The notes beneath the pieces are model-generated. The model was not told the origin of the DNA. It saw nothing but the letters and a program-made list of their open reading frames with translations, and did not search any database. From contig NZ_CP012830.1 of assembly GCF_001307155.1 (NCBI RefSeq), positions 2,039,501 through 2,103,500 of the forward strand: DNA of 64,000 bases, in the 5' to 3' direction. A program made the translations under genes and the position numbers. This document shows positions 9,135 to 17,029 of the stretch, piece by piece. This stretch comes from Pseudomonas fluorescens (GTDB taxonomy: Bacteria > Pseudomonadota > Gammaproteobacteria > Pseudomonadales > Pseudomonadaceae). Every line of letters begins with the position of its first letter. Within the stretch, counting starts at the first letter, position 1.

Positions 9135-9160
9135 TCAGCTCCAATTACCGGAAGACACCA

Positions 9161-9550
9161 ATGTTCAAGGTCACACCAAATCCACCAGAAGACCCAACCA
9201 CCTCCCCCTACGAATCCCTCGATTCGAAAAAGCTCCACGAAGCCGCCGAACGCGCCCTCGACCACCACCTGGGCACGCCCCCACCCAAAATCCACCTGGC
9301 CGACGCCCGCAAAGGCCAACTCTTCATCGTCGCCCCCGGCGTCGACACCGACAGCCTCCTGGCCAACGCCTCCGAAGACATCGCCTCCATCAAAGCCATC
9401 GCCGGCGACCTCGCCTTCGAAATCGAAGGCTCCCGCCGTAACGTCGCCCTCGCCATCTACCGCATGGCCGAAGGCGCCCAACTGCTGATCGACCGCGCCA
9501 TGGACAACCTCGACTCACCGAATCCGGTGGAGTATCGAGTTAAGGTGTAA
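9161..9550 (+). CDS. DUF6124 family protein
   Basis: 129 residues from ATG 9161 (MFKVTPNPPEDP). The frame is open upstream to 8948, but that stretch coincides with the hairpin leader, so I take the inner start. The protein is acidic and soluble with no signal peptide or membrane helix. It contains LFIVAPGVDTDSLLANASEDIASI and a second helix rich in Ala/Arg (RNVALAIYRMAEGAQLLIDRAMD). This is the DUF6124 (formerly grouped with DUF3077) family, present in Pseudomonas often in several copies, with no established role. No operon partner is seen. Confidence 0.75.
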   Translation: MFKVTPNPPEDPTTSPYESLDSKKLHEAAERALDHHLGTPPPKIHLADARKGQLFIVAPGVDTDSLLANASEDIASIKAIAGDLAFEIEGSRRNVALAIYRMAEGAQLLIDRAMDNLDSPNPVEYRVKV

Positions 9551-9576
9551 CTCTGGTTCAACGCACCTCGACTGAT

Positions 9577-9622
9577 CATTCCCACGCTCTGCGTGGGAAT
9601 GCAGCCCGTGACGCTCTGCGTC
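9577..9622. repeat. Tandem REP-like hairpins
   Basis: ATTCCCACGC-TCT-GCGTGGGAAT (9578-9600) is followed by GACGC-TCT-GCGTC (9610-9622). This is a familiar Pseudomonas intergenic repeat type, placed between the 3' ends of the convergent DUF6124 and DUF3304 genes. Confidence 0.7.
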
Positions 9623-9662
9623 CCAAGAATTCGGAGTCAAAACACTTCATCACGACGCGCAC

Positions 9663-10175
9663 TCAAGTGCCAGGACACACCTTCGGCTCGTCCATGCTCA
9701 TGGGGTAGTTGTAGGGGTAACGCGGATCACCCCGTTTGATGTTGTCCACCGAAACACGTACCTGATCGCAGGGTAAAAAGTGGACTTTCAACGTGCCTGC
9801 TTCGGTGTATTGCGGGATATCGACAACGGTTCTATGGCGTGAGTACTGGCGCCTATGTTCCTCCATGCGTTTTGACCAAGCATCTGAGTAAGGACGTTCG
9901 GTCCACTTACCGTAGGAATAGGGATCAGGATCCGTCTCCCACTCAACAATTGCCCTCAACCCCGGCACCCAATGACGCGGAACCATCCCACAGCACACCT
10001 CACTGCCGCCCCCCTGATGCGGCCCCACATTCCCACCGCCAGCACCATTGACGCTAAACCAATTGATCGCCGCCGAGGTGTGGTTGTACCCCGTCACCGG
10101 CGCGGCCAGCATCTTCGACGGAGTGTTGCAGGCTGTCAGCGCCAGCAGGCTGAGCAGTAACGCTGCGTGTCTCAT
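9663..10175 (-). CDS. DUF3304 lipoprotein, probable Tle1 immunity protein (copy a)
   Basis: 170 residues from ATG 10175; a TTG one codon earlier is less likely. The signal peptide MRHAALLLSLLALTAC ends in a lipobox (LTAC), so the protein should be a lipoprotein exposed to the periplasm. The mature part begins with the block PVTGYNHTSAAIN..SVNGAGG, followed by CCGMVPR, WTERPYSDAW and KVHFLPCDQVRVS, all shared with the two copies upstream. DUF3304 lipoproteins are known immunity partners of Tle1 phospholipase effectors, acting in the periplasm. It is the last gene of the vgrG-effector string, 114 bp after the effector, beyond a terminator-like hairpin. Confidence 0.82.
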   Translation of the reverse strand: MRHAALLLSLLALTACNTPSKMLAAPVTGYNHTSAAINWFSVNGAGGGNVGPHQGGGSEVCCGMVPRHWVPGLRAIVEWETDPDPYSYGKWTERPYSDAWSKRMEEHRRQYSRHRTVVDIPQYTEAGTLKVHFLPCDQVRVSVDNIKRGDPRYPYNYPMSMDEPKVCPGT

Positions 10176-10249
10176 CAAGAAACCAGAAATATCGTCGACT
10201 CCTTCCTCTGATAACAGGCCCCGCCCCGAGAACCTGAAGCTAAAAATGC

Positions 10250-10278
10250 AAAGGGCGGCTCATCCAGAGCCGCCCTTT
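10250..10278 (-). terminator. Intrinsic terminator after the Tle1 effector gene
   Basis: AAAGGGCGGCTC and GAGCCGCCCTTT form a 12-bp stem around a 5-base loop just after the effector stop. Read on - it runs into GCATTTTTAG. It may reduce expression of the DUF3304 copy downstream. Confidence 0.7.
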
Positions 10279-10289
10279 TCATCGTGTGA

Positions 10290-12902
10290 TTACACGTTCT
10301 TTTCAGACGACTTCAACTTGCCCGCCTGATCGGCCACCATGTCCAGCCAGCCACCGGGCTTGTCCTCGTCGTTCGCCGCTTTCGCCACCAAACCGGCCAG
10401 CGCGCCAACGTCCTTCTTGCGGGCCGCTTCCACCGCTTCGAGCGCCTGATGCGCAGCCAGGATCTTCTGCAACGCCGGGGTATTGGCCGTACTGGCCGTC
10501 AACGGTTTCAACGGTGGCAAGGCAGCAACCTTGGCCGTCATATCACCCGGCGCCTTGGTGAAGGTCCGCAAAGAGTCGAGGTTGTCGAGCATCGGCAATG
10601 CGATACCGGTGAGCGGGTCGAAGGCGCTGATTTCTGGCAGACCGACTTTGCCGGAAAGAACAGGACGCACCACGTTCATCAGAGGGAGCGCCAGCAGCAA
10701 TCGCGGATCGCGCTTTTTTATGCTCAATCCAATACTGGCCACGGCAATACCCACTCCGATTACGCGTCCGGCGGTCGCTACCAGCGATAGCTGCTTGTTG
10801 GATTCGTTATCGAAATGCACGAGGCGGATACGGAAGTAATCAGTGAAGGGTTCACGAGGTCCAATAGCGGACGTATTCATAAACCATGCCCGAGAGTCGT
10901 GGACCTGATCATCGAACAGTGCCACCAGGTCTTCCTGGCCCTGCCGGGGTTTGTTCGGCGCGCTGAACATCTCCTTGTAACGCTCCGTACCCTTATCATG
11001 AAGGTAGTTGTATTCCTCGGCTTCATCTTCTTCGTTGATTGCGTAGACCGTGCCACCAACCAACATATCGATGATGGTGCTGCCAATTCTCCAGTCATCC
11101 ACGATGCCCCATTCTTTGAGGTAGTCATGGCGGAACTCGGCAGCGGCACCCAGCAGCTGGGCTTGATCGAGTGGTGGATCGAAGGCTTTTTCCAAACGCA
11201 TATTGTCGACCTTCTCTTGGCCTACAAGCTGCACATTCGCCTGATATTCCTTTTCTTGTTCCTCGGTATAAGTCGGTAGCGGCTGCCCTTGGGCAGCGGC
11301 GGCGGACTCGGCGGAGCGACGTTCATGGATAGCAGTCCAGGCGTCTTGCTCGGCCTGGGGCATATCCTTTTCCACATTCGCGAAGAAGCCACGTTGCGCC
11401 AACCCACCAGCGTAGCGATCAATACGCCAAGCCGTGAGCAACGCCTGTTCGCGCTTCATCATTTCGTCGATCGTGCCGGCTTTGGCTTGGGATTGCCAAG
11501 CGTTGAAGCGCGTAACCAACGTCGAGCTAAAGTCGAATTCGTTTTCCGTTGCTTCATCCATACCACGAAAAGCCTCATGGACATCAGGAAGGAGAATTCT
11601 CCTCGGGACCTGCAACGGCGCCCCAACCTTGAATGCTTCCGCGTATAGATGGTGCAGAGCGATCTGCGAAAGTAGCTCTGCAGATCCCCCCATGGCCTTG
11701 CCCTGGTTTTTGGGTGAATAGCCGCCCCCTACATCTGAGTGCACGCCTGGATATACGAACTCTTCAGTACCGTCGCGATAGCTGGATGCCTGTTTGGTAT
11801 CACGCTGACCCTCAGCGTTTCTTGGTCTGCGGCGGATAGAATCCAATGGAAAACTTGCACGCTGTTCGTGCGCTGACACCAAATGCACACAACGCTTTAG
11901 ATAGTGACAGTCGTTTGGTAGCGCAGTGTTCATACACTTAGCTAACGCTTCATCGGGCAAACGCATTGTGTCGTCAGCCCACCCCATGTGACCGGCAGCG
12001 AACGGCATACTATCAGCCATACCGACAGCCGCTACTGTGTCGCAGAGGCCGAGAAATTCGATAGAAAGTGGCAATCCAGCAAAACGGTATTCTGTTTGGC
12101 CTGCGTCACCTTGGACACGCGTTAGAGTTTGCAGCCAATTTGCGAATGTTCGGGCCTCTGCCGCCCCACGAGAGAATCCGTAAACATACAACCGCATGGC
12201 CAGAATATGAGGTTTCTGCTCAGCCTCGTTGCGTTTAGCCAGAGCGCCTTCCAGCTTCTTTATCTCCGGGCGCATGGCGGCTTCGCGCTTCTTCTCGCCA
12301 TTCTCAAGCAAACCACCCGTCACGAAAGTGACCAGCCCGGTAGCCATGGAATCCACAAGCGCTTGAGTTTCTGAAAGCTCAAGACGGGCACCGTCCAGAG
12401 TCTGTTTCAAAACATCAATTAGCCGCGTCAGCCCCCAATTAATGCGGTTTTCGCCACCAGTGGCAAACATCAACCCACCATCACTCGGTGTGTATTCACG
12501 TATATCCGGAAAAACCGTGCCTACTCCAGGACTGTAATAACGGAAGAACCCCTCTTGTTCTGTTGCAGGATCCCCCCCAAGGCTGGCGTGGAAGACCCGC
12601 GCGATATTGCTACACGACGACGGCACCGAGGCACTGTCAGCCTTGTCATTGTTATTAGTTCCATCAAACGCAATGGTGATATGCAAGGTCTTACAGCAAG
12701 GAGTACCACTATTGGCCTCGCCTTTGGCTTGCAGCTGTTTACGTTGTTGATTTCCGAACGCAACCTCGTCGCGCTTCTGCTTAGTAATGTTTTCTGAGAG
12801 AAGCTTTGGCTCCTTTGGAAGACGGCCTTCTGCCGGAAAGTTTGGGGCAACCAATGCGGTGTTTGGGGACGGTGAGGTGCCTTTGCTCATCGACTCGGAC
12901 AT
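10290..12902 (-). CDS. T6SS phospholipase effector, Tle1/DUF2235 family
   Basis: 870 residues. The N-terminal segment (1-70) is polar. The alpha/beta-hydrolase DUF2235 domain starts near 72 with ITIAFDGTNNND and has the nucleophile elbow YGFSRG (Ser244 in my count) and YPGVHSDVGGGYS, which supplies the acidic residue. A hydrophobic patch (about 725-745, VIGVGIAVASIGLSI) lies in the C-terminal half. Tle1 enzymes attack membrane phospholipids of target cells. The setting fits exactly: vgrG, DUF4123 chaperone, two DUF3304 immunity candidates, then this gene and a third DUF3304. Its start overlaps the preceding gene by 16 bp. GC is lower than in the core T6SS genes. Confidence 0.92.
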   Translation of the reverse strand: MSESMSKGTSPSPNTALVAPNFPAEGRLPKEPKLLSENITKQKRDEVAFGNQQRKQLQAKGEANSGTPCCKTLHITIAFDGTNNNDKADSASVPSSCSNIARVFHASLGGDPATEQEGFFRYYSPGVGTVFPDIREYTPSDGGLMFATGGENRINWGLTRLIDVLKQTLDGARLELSETQALVDSMATGLVTFVTGGLLENGEKKREAAMRPEIKKLEGALAKRNEAEQKPHILAMRLYVYGFSRGAAEARTFANWLQTLTRVQGDAGQTEYRFAGLPLSIEFLGLCDTVAAVGMADSMPFAAGHMGWADDTMRLPDEALAKCMNTALPNDCHYLKRCVHLVSAHEQRASFPLDSIRRRPRNAEGQRDTKQASSYRDGTEEFVYPGVHSDVGGGYSPKNQGKAMGGSAELLSQIALHHLYAEAFKVGAPLQVPRRILLPDVHEAFRGMDEATENEFDFSSTLVTRFNAWQSQAKAGTIDEMMKREQALLTAWRIDRYAGGLAQRGFFANVEKDMPQAEQDAWTAIHERRSAESAAAAQGQPLPTYTEEQEKEYQANVQLVGQEKVDNMRLEKAFDPPLDQAQLLGAAAEFRHDYLKEWGIVDDWRIGSTIIDMLVGGTVYAINEEDEAEEYNYLHDKGTERYKEMFSAPNKPRQGQEDLVALFDDQVHDSRAWFMNTSAIGPREPFTDYFRIRLVHFDNESNKQLSLVATAGRVIGVGIAVASIGLSIKKRDPRLLLALPLMNVVRPVLSGKVGLPEISAFDPLTGIALPMLDNLDSLRTFTKAPGDMTAKVAALPPLKPLTASTANTPALQKILAAHQALEAVEAARKKDVGALAGLVAKAANDEDKPGGWLDMVADQAGKLKSSEKNV

Positions 12903-13531
12903 ACGGCCGGCTCCTTCACTTGAAAATAAGCTTTGTCGGGATAATTAGGGTTTGAAGGTGTAAAGCAAGTAGTAGAAACCTTGACCTCATCACAGGGCAG
13001 AAAGTGAACCTGCAACGCGCAGACCTTCTCTCCGTATTGAGGAATGCCCACTACGGCTCTATGTCGAGTGTACTTGGCGGCGTGTTTTCGATACTCCTCT
13101 CGATAAGCATCTGTACCTAAAGGAGGCCAATTTACAGATGCACCAGCATTAGGATCCTTCTCCCACTCTACGATAGCCTTCAAGTCCGGATTCCAAACGC
13201 GAGGCAGAACACCACAGCAAACTTCCGCGCCTCCACCTAAGTGTGGTCCCAAATTTGGACCTCCAGCTCCATTGACTGTAAATCGATTGATGGCCGCAGA
13301 TGTATGGTTGTACCCAGTCACAGGCGCAGACAACATCTTCGATTCAGCCTGACAGGCACTCAACATCAGCACGCCTACGAACATCAGGAAAGCACGCGCG
13401 CAACGCGAGTTTCGGTAGCCAGCAACTTCCGGCAGATACCGCGTGGGCGAGCGTCGCTCCCACGAAAACTTGATTGGCATCAACGCCGCGAAAAGACGCG
13501 CCTTGATGCCTGTGTTTATGAGTGTGGACAT
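12887..13531 (-). CDS. DUF3304 lipoprotein, probable Tle1 immunity protein (copy b)
   Basis: 214 residues from ATG 13531, which has GGAGGA upstream and overlaps the previous gene by 16 bp. The DUF3304 block PVTGYNHTSAAINRFTVNG and CCGVLPR match the neighbours, and a lipobox (MLSAC) precedes them. Oddly, about 48 residues precede the hydrophobic core instead of the usual few, and part of this extension (FSWERRSPTRY) is encoded by a REP-type palindrome at 13442-13464. The true start may therefore lie further inside, at ATG 13480 or the Met of LMFVGVLMLSAC. It lies directly upstream of the effector and overlaps it, as expected of its immunity gene. Confidence 0.78.
   Translation of the reverse strand: MSTLINTGIKARLFAALMPIKFSWERRSPTRYLPEVAGYRNSRCARAFLMFVGVLMLSACQAESKMLSAPVTGYNHTSAAINRFTVNGAGGPNLGPHLGGGAEVCCGVLPRVWNPDLKAIVEWEKDPNAGASVNWPPLGTDAYREEYRKHAAKYTRHRAVVGIPQYGEKVCALQVHFLPCDEVKVSTTCFTPSNPNYPDKAYFQVKEPAVCPSR
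13442..13464. repeat. REP-type palindrome inside a coding region
   Basis: CGTGGG-C-GAGCG-T-CGCTC-CCACG forms a hairpin typical of Pseudomonas REP units. It lies inside the 5' part of DUF3304 copy b and encodes part of its unusual N-terminal extension. Confidence 0.65.
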
Positions 13532-14049
13532 ACCTTCGGCTCCTCCATGTTCATCGGGTAGTTATAGGGGTATCCCGGGGTACCGGGTTTAATGTTGTCT
13601 GCAGAAACACGTATTTGATCACACGGTAAAAAGTGCACTTTCAGGGTTCCTGCTACTGTGTACTGGGGAATTTCCACAACAACCTTGTGATACGAGTACT
13701 GCTGTTTATGCGCCTCCATCCGCTTCCTCCAAGCATCGGAGTAAGGACGTTCGGTCCACTTACCATATGAATATGGATCAGGGTCCTTCTCCCACTCGAC
13801 AATGGCCCTCAATCCTGGCGTCCAATTACGAGGAACGACACCACAGCAGGTTTGCTTGCCACCACCTTGATGGGGTCCCAAATTCGGCCCGCCCGCCCCA
13901 TTTACCGAAAACCGATTGATCGCCGCAGAGGTATGGTTGTAACCCGTCACGGGTGCGCCCAGCATCTTCGACGGTTTGCTGCCACATGCCCCCAACATCA
14001 GCACGCACACGAATAACCCGGCCACGCCCAGCAACACCCGCCCACTCAT
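13516..14049 (-). CDS. DUF3304 lipoprotein, probable Tle1 immunity protein (copy c)
   Basis: 177 residues from ATG 14049. This start yields a clean lipoprotein signal (MSGRVLLGVAGLFVCVLMLGAC, split by me as n-region MSGR, core, lipobox LGAC). A TTG at 14112 overlapping the DUF4123 stop (TTGA) would add 21 residues that do not fit a signal peptide. The mature protein is closest to copy a (WTERPYSDAW, KVHFLPCDQIRVSADNIK), while copy b is more divergent. It should be periplasmic and block a Tle1-type lipase. Three immunity candidates for one effector suggest protection against several Tle1 variants. Confidence 0.8.
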   Translation of the reverse strand: MSGRVLLGVAGLFVCVLMLGACGSKPSKMLGAPVTGYNHTSAAINRFSVNGAGGPNLGPHQGGGKQTCCGVVPRNWTPGLRAIVEWEKDPDPYSYGKWTERPYSDAWRKRMEAHKQQYSYHKVVVEIPQYTVAGTLKVHFLPCDQIRVSADNIKPGTPGYPYNYPMNMEEPKVCPHS

Positions 14050-14108
14050 CCACCGAACAGGCAATGCCTTCCCTGCAAGTGCAATGTGCTGACAGGCGTG
14101 AAGACGGT

Positions 14109-14915
14109 TCAAATCAACGGCCTCGGCGGTTCATCAATAACGAAGGGTGAGTTGTCGCGCAGCCATTGTTCGATGAAGGGTTGGCGTTGTTCCGGTTCCT
14201 TGAGGCCTTTCTGGTTGGCGGCCAGTTGGCTGTGGAACAGGTGGCGGATCAGGCCTTCCTTGCGGCTCATGCCGTAGTCTTGTGGCATGGCGCAGCGGTC
14301 GATGCGGTAGGTGTCGGCTTCGGTCCAGGCCAGCAGGTTGGCGACTTGTGGGTGGTCGAACACGATCATCTTGGTAGCCGGCGGCGGTGTGTGGCGCACG
14401 TAGTTGCCGGGCAGGCTTTGTGTTTGCTGGTCGCGGTCCAGCCAGTGCCAGGCGATGGCCGGGGCGTGGAAGGCCTGGCTCTGTGCCGGGGTGAGGGTTT
14501 CGCACACGGGCACAAACATCCGCGGTTCGTAGTAGCGCAACACGCCTTCAGAACGGCCCTGGTTCCACTGCGCCTGGGTGCAGCCGCGCAGGTGTTCGCT
14601 GAGCACGTCAAAGTCCCAAGGGCTGAACAACGCGAGCACATGTTGATTGCAGTCGATGGCGTTGATGAAGGTTTTCAGCCAGGGCTTTTGGACCTTGTCC
14701 ACGCGCAGCAGCAACGGCCCGAAATCGGCAATCGCGACCTCCGGGGTGTTGTCGAACAGCTTCGCCAGTTTCGGCGCATCGGGCAGGCTCGCCAGCTCTT
14801 CCAGCAGCGGGTAGTCGAGGCTGGTGGCGTCGATCAAGAGGTCAAGGTGGTTGTGGCCCAACTGCTCGGCGTCGGCCCACAGTTGGTCATGCCACTGCGC
14901 ATTGCTTGCGTACAT
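14109..14915 (-). CDS. DUF4123 T6SS effector chaperone/adaptor
   Basis: 268 residues, cytoplasmic, with no signal peptide. It has the family's look: an N-terminal alpha/beta region (LDLLIDATSLDYPLLEEL), LLLRVDKVQKPWLKTFI, the block VLRYYEPRMFVPVCETLTPAQ, and a C-terminal HLFHSQLAANQKGLKEPEQRQ. DUF4123 proteins (Tap/TEC) bind a cognate effector and load it on a VgrG tip. Here it sits 11 bp after vgrG and just before the DUF3304/Tle1 genes, so the Tle1 lipase is the likely cargo. The pairing with this VgrG is inferred from gene order. Confidence 0.88.
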   Translation of the reverse strand: MYASNAQWHDQLWADAEQLGHNHLDLLIDATSLDYPLLEELASLPDAPKLAKLFDNTPEVAIADFGPLLLRVDKVQKPWLKTFINAIDCNQHVLALFSPWDFDVLSEHLRGCTQAQWNQGRSEGVLRYYEPRMFVPVCETLTPAQSQAFHAPAIAWHWLDRDQQTQSLPGNYVRHTPPPATKMIVFDHPQVANLLAWTEADTYRIDRCAMPQDYGMSRKEGLIRHLFHSQLAANQKGLKEPEQRQPFIEQWLRDNSPFVIDEPPRPLI

Positions 14916-14926
14916 GAAAACGTCCT

Positions 14927-17008
14927 TTATCGTGCCGTCAGGGCTTGGCTATTACGTTTGGCTCGGGCCAGGCATTCCTTGCAAACCGGCGGTGGCGGTA
15001 TGGGCGTGTTGCCCAGCGCCTGCACCGGCGGCGCACCGGCAAGGTCTTTGTCTGCGGCGCCCGGCAAGCGCGGCGGCTTGATACCGATCCCCGTCCCGCT
15101 CCCCGCCAAGCCCCCGGCATTAATCTTCACCAGCGGCCCGACCACCGTCACACCCCCCGCATCCAGCTTGATAAAACTCCCACCTCCCTTGATGGTCAGT
15201 TCCGATCCGGCCTCGATGACCATTTTGTCGCCGGCCTTGAGGTGGATTTCTCTTCCGACGCTGGTCAGCTGTGCGGTGCCAATTTTGATGTGTTGGCTCT
15301 GGCCGATGGTCAGGTGGTCGTCCATCCGCGCTTCAACTTTGCGGTCGGCGAGGGTGGTGCGGTGTTCTTCGGCTTTGAGTTCGGTGTAGGTGTTCTTTTC
15401 GACGGTGTCGTGGCGTTCGTTGCCGACACGGATTTTCTGGTCGTGTTCGATGTTTTCATCCCAGTCGCGCTGGGCGTGGATGAAGATTTGTTCGGCGCCT
15501 TTTTTGTCTTCGATGCGCAGTTCGTTGAAGCCGCCGCCACCGGGGGAGCTGAGGGTTTTGAAGACGCTGCGGGTTTTGTTCGCCGGCAAGGCGTATGGCA
15601 CCTGGTTTTCCTTGTGGTACAGGCAGCCGGTCACCAGCGGTTGGTCGGGGTCGCCTTCGAGGAAGGTGACGAGTACTTCCATGCCGACGCGCGGGATGGC
15701 GATGGCGCCGTAGCGGTCGCCGGCCCAGCTGCTGGAGACACGCAGCCAGCAGCTGGTTTTGTCGTCGGCCACACCGATGCGGTCCCAGTGGAATTGCACT
15801 TTCACGCGGCCGTATTGATCGCAGTGGATTTCTTCACCTTTGGGGCCGGTGACTTGGGCGGTCTGGCTGCCGAGCACGCGGGGTTTGGGGTGCAGCAACG
15901 CCGGGCGGTAGAACACGTCCCACGGGGTGGCGAGGAAGCGGTTGCGGTAGCCCTGGTGGAAGTCGTCCTTGTTGGCGGTGGTGTCGCTGGTCACCGACTC
16001 TTCGAGGACTTGCGGTTGCTTGCCTTCGTGGATGACTTCGGTCAGCAGCCAGAGGTCGTTCCACTCGCTGCGCGGGTGATCGGAGATCTCCAGGAAGTGG
16101 CCGCTGACCAGGGCGGTCTGGTCGCCATGGCCTTCGGCTTGCTGGTAGTCGGCGCGGTGGCGTTCCAGCGCCCGCTGGCTGAGGAACTTGCCGCGTGGGC
16201 GCTCGGTGAAGCGGCCCGGGTAGTCGTAGTCTTCCAGGTCCGGCTCGTCACGTTTGCCGTCGGGTTTGTAGGCCGCCTCCAGTTGCAGGCGCGGCTTTTC
16301 AAAATCGTAGTCGCGGCGCGTGGTGCGGCTGGTGCGGGTTTCCAGGCGTAGCGTGAAGCCTTTGATCACCGCCTCGTCGGCGACCATGCCGCTGCCCTGC
16401 ACATAGGCGGTGGGCTGGCCGAGTTTCGGGAACACGGTCTGGTCGTCGCCGAACACCAGTTGGTGGCCGGAGGCCGAGTGCTGGAAGTGGTAGTGAATGC
16501 CCTCTTCCTCGCACAGCCGCTGGACGAAATGCAGGTCGGTTTCGTCGTACTGCACGCAGTACTCGCGATCCGGGCACGGCTGGCTCAGCTGGAAGCTGTA
16601 GGCGTTGCCCTTGATGCCGTGTTCTTCGAGGATCAGCGCGATGATTTTCGGCGCCGACATCTGTTGGTAGATGCGCTGGTTGGTGCGGTGGCGCAGGTAT
16701 TCGAGTTGTGGCACCAACGACACTTTGTAGCGGGCCAGGCGCTTGCCGGCATCGCCTTGGGCAACACGATAGATCTGCCCGTGAATGCCACTGCCTCCGC
16801 CTTTGGAAGAAGCCGCATCGAAGGCGAGAAATGCCTGCTTGTGCAGCAGCGTCTCAAGGTCCAGATCGTGGTTTTCGCTGACCAGTTCCAGGTCGAAACG
16901 AAAGGTCTGGCTGATGCCTTCGGTGCCAGTGAACGACAGCACGTGCAGGTCACCCTGGAAGTCAGCCACGGTCAGACTGAAATGGGTTTCGTTAGAAGGG
17001 TTGAACAT
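14927..17008 (-). CDS. vgrG: VgrG, T6SS spike protein
   Basis: 693 residues from ATG 17008, with AGGGAG 6 bp upstream. The gp27-like N-terminus (about 1-370: FSLTVADFQGDLHVLSFTGTE, then RLCEEEGIHYHF) leads into the OB-fold/gp5-like part (QYGRVKVQFHWDR, SCWLRVSSSWAGDRYG, PRVGMEVLVTFLEGDPDQP) and a beta-helix tip (KVEARMDDHLTIGQSQHIKIG). The end is a short Gly/Pro-rich tail with CKEC and no enzymatic extension. It trimerises as the puncturing spike on the Hcp tube. It lies 21 bp after the kinase gene of the T6SS operon, so it probably serves this H2-type machine, and it is followed by its chaperone and effector genes. Confidence 0.95.
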   Translation of the reverse strand: MFNPSNETHFSLTVADFQGDLHVLSFTGTEGISQTFRFDLELVSENHDLDLETLLHKQAFLAFDAASSKGGGSGIHGQIYRVAQGDAGKRLARYKVSLVPQLEYLRHRTNQRIYQQMSAPKIIALILEEHGIKGNAYSFQLSQPCPDREYCVQYDETDLHFVQRLCEEEGIHYHFQHSASGHQLVFGDDQTVFPKLGQPTAYVQGSGMVADEAVIKGFTLRLETRTSRTTRRDYDFEKPRLQLEAAYKPDGKRDEPDLEDYDYPGRFTERPRGKFLSQRALERHRADYQQAEGHGDQTALVSGHFLEISDHPRSEWNDLWLLTEVIHEGKQPQVLEESVTSDTTANKDDFHQGYRNRFLATPWDVFYRPALLHPKPRVLGSQTAQVTGPKGEEIHCDQYGRVKVQFHWDRIGVADDKTSCWLRVSSSWAGDRYGAIAIPRVGMEVLVTFLEGDPDQPLVTGCLYHKENQVPYALPANKTRSVFKTLSSPGGGGFNELRIEDKKGAEQIFIHAQRDWDENIEHDQKIRVGNERHDTVEKNTYTELKAEEHRTTLADRKVEARMDDHLTIGQSQHIKIGTAQLTSVGREIHLKAGDKMVIEAGSELTIKGGGSFIKLDAGGVTVVGPLVKINAGGLAGSGTGIGIKPPRLPGAADKDLAGAPPVQALGNTPIPPPPVCKECLARAKRNSQALTAR

Positions 17009-17029
17009 TGCTTGCTCCCTGTTCGGTAG

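Noticed and set aside
8773..9441. Open frame of 222 codons on + overlapping the DUF6124 region
   Set aside because: Its second half is the out-of-frame reading of the DUF6124 gene (Arg/Pro-rich), and its first part crosses the IS end and the hairpin leader.
9577..9622. Repeated palindromes considered as a CRISPR remnant
   Set aside because: Only two short hairpins of different length, without regular spacers; these are REP-type units.
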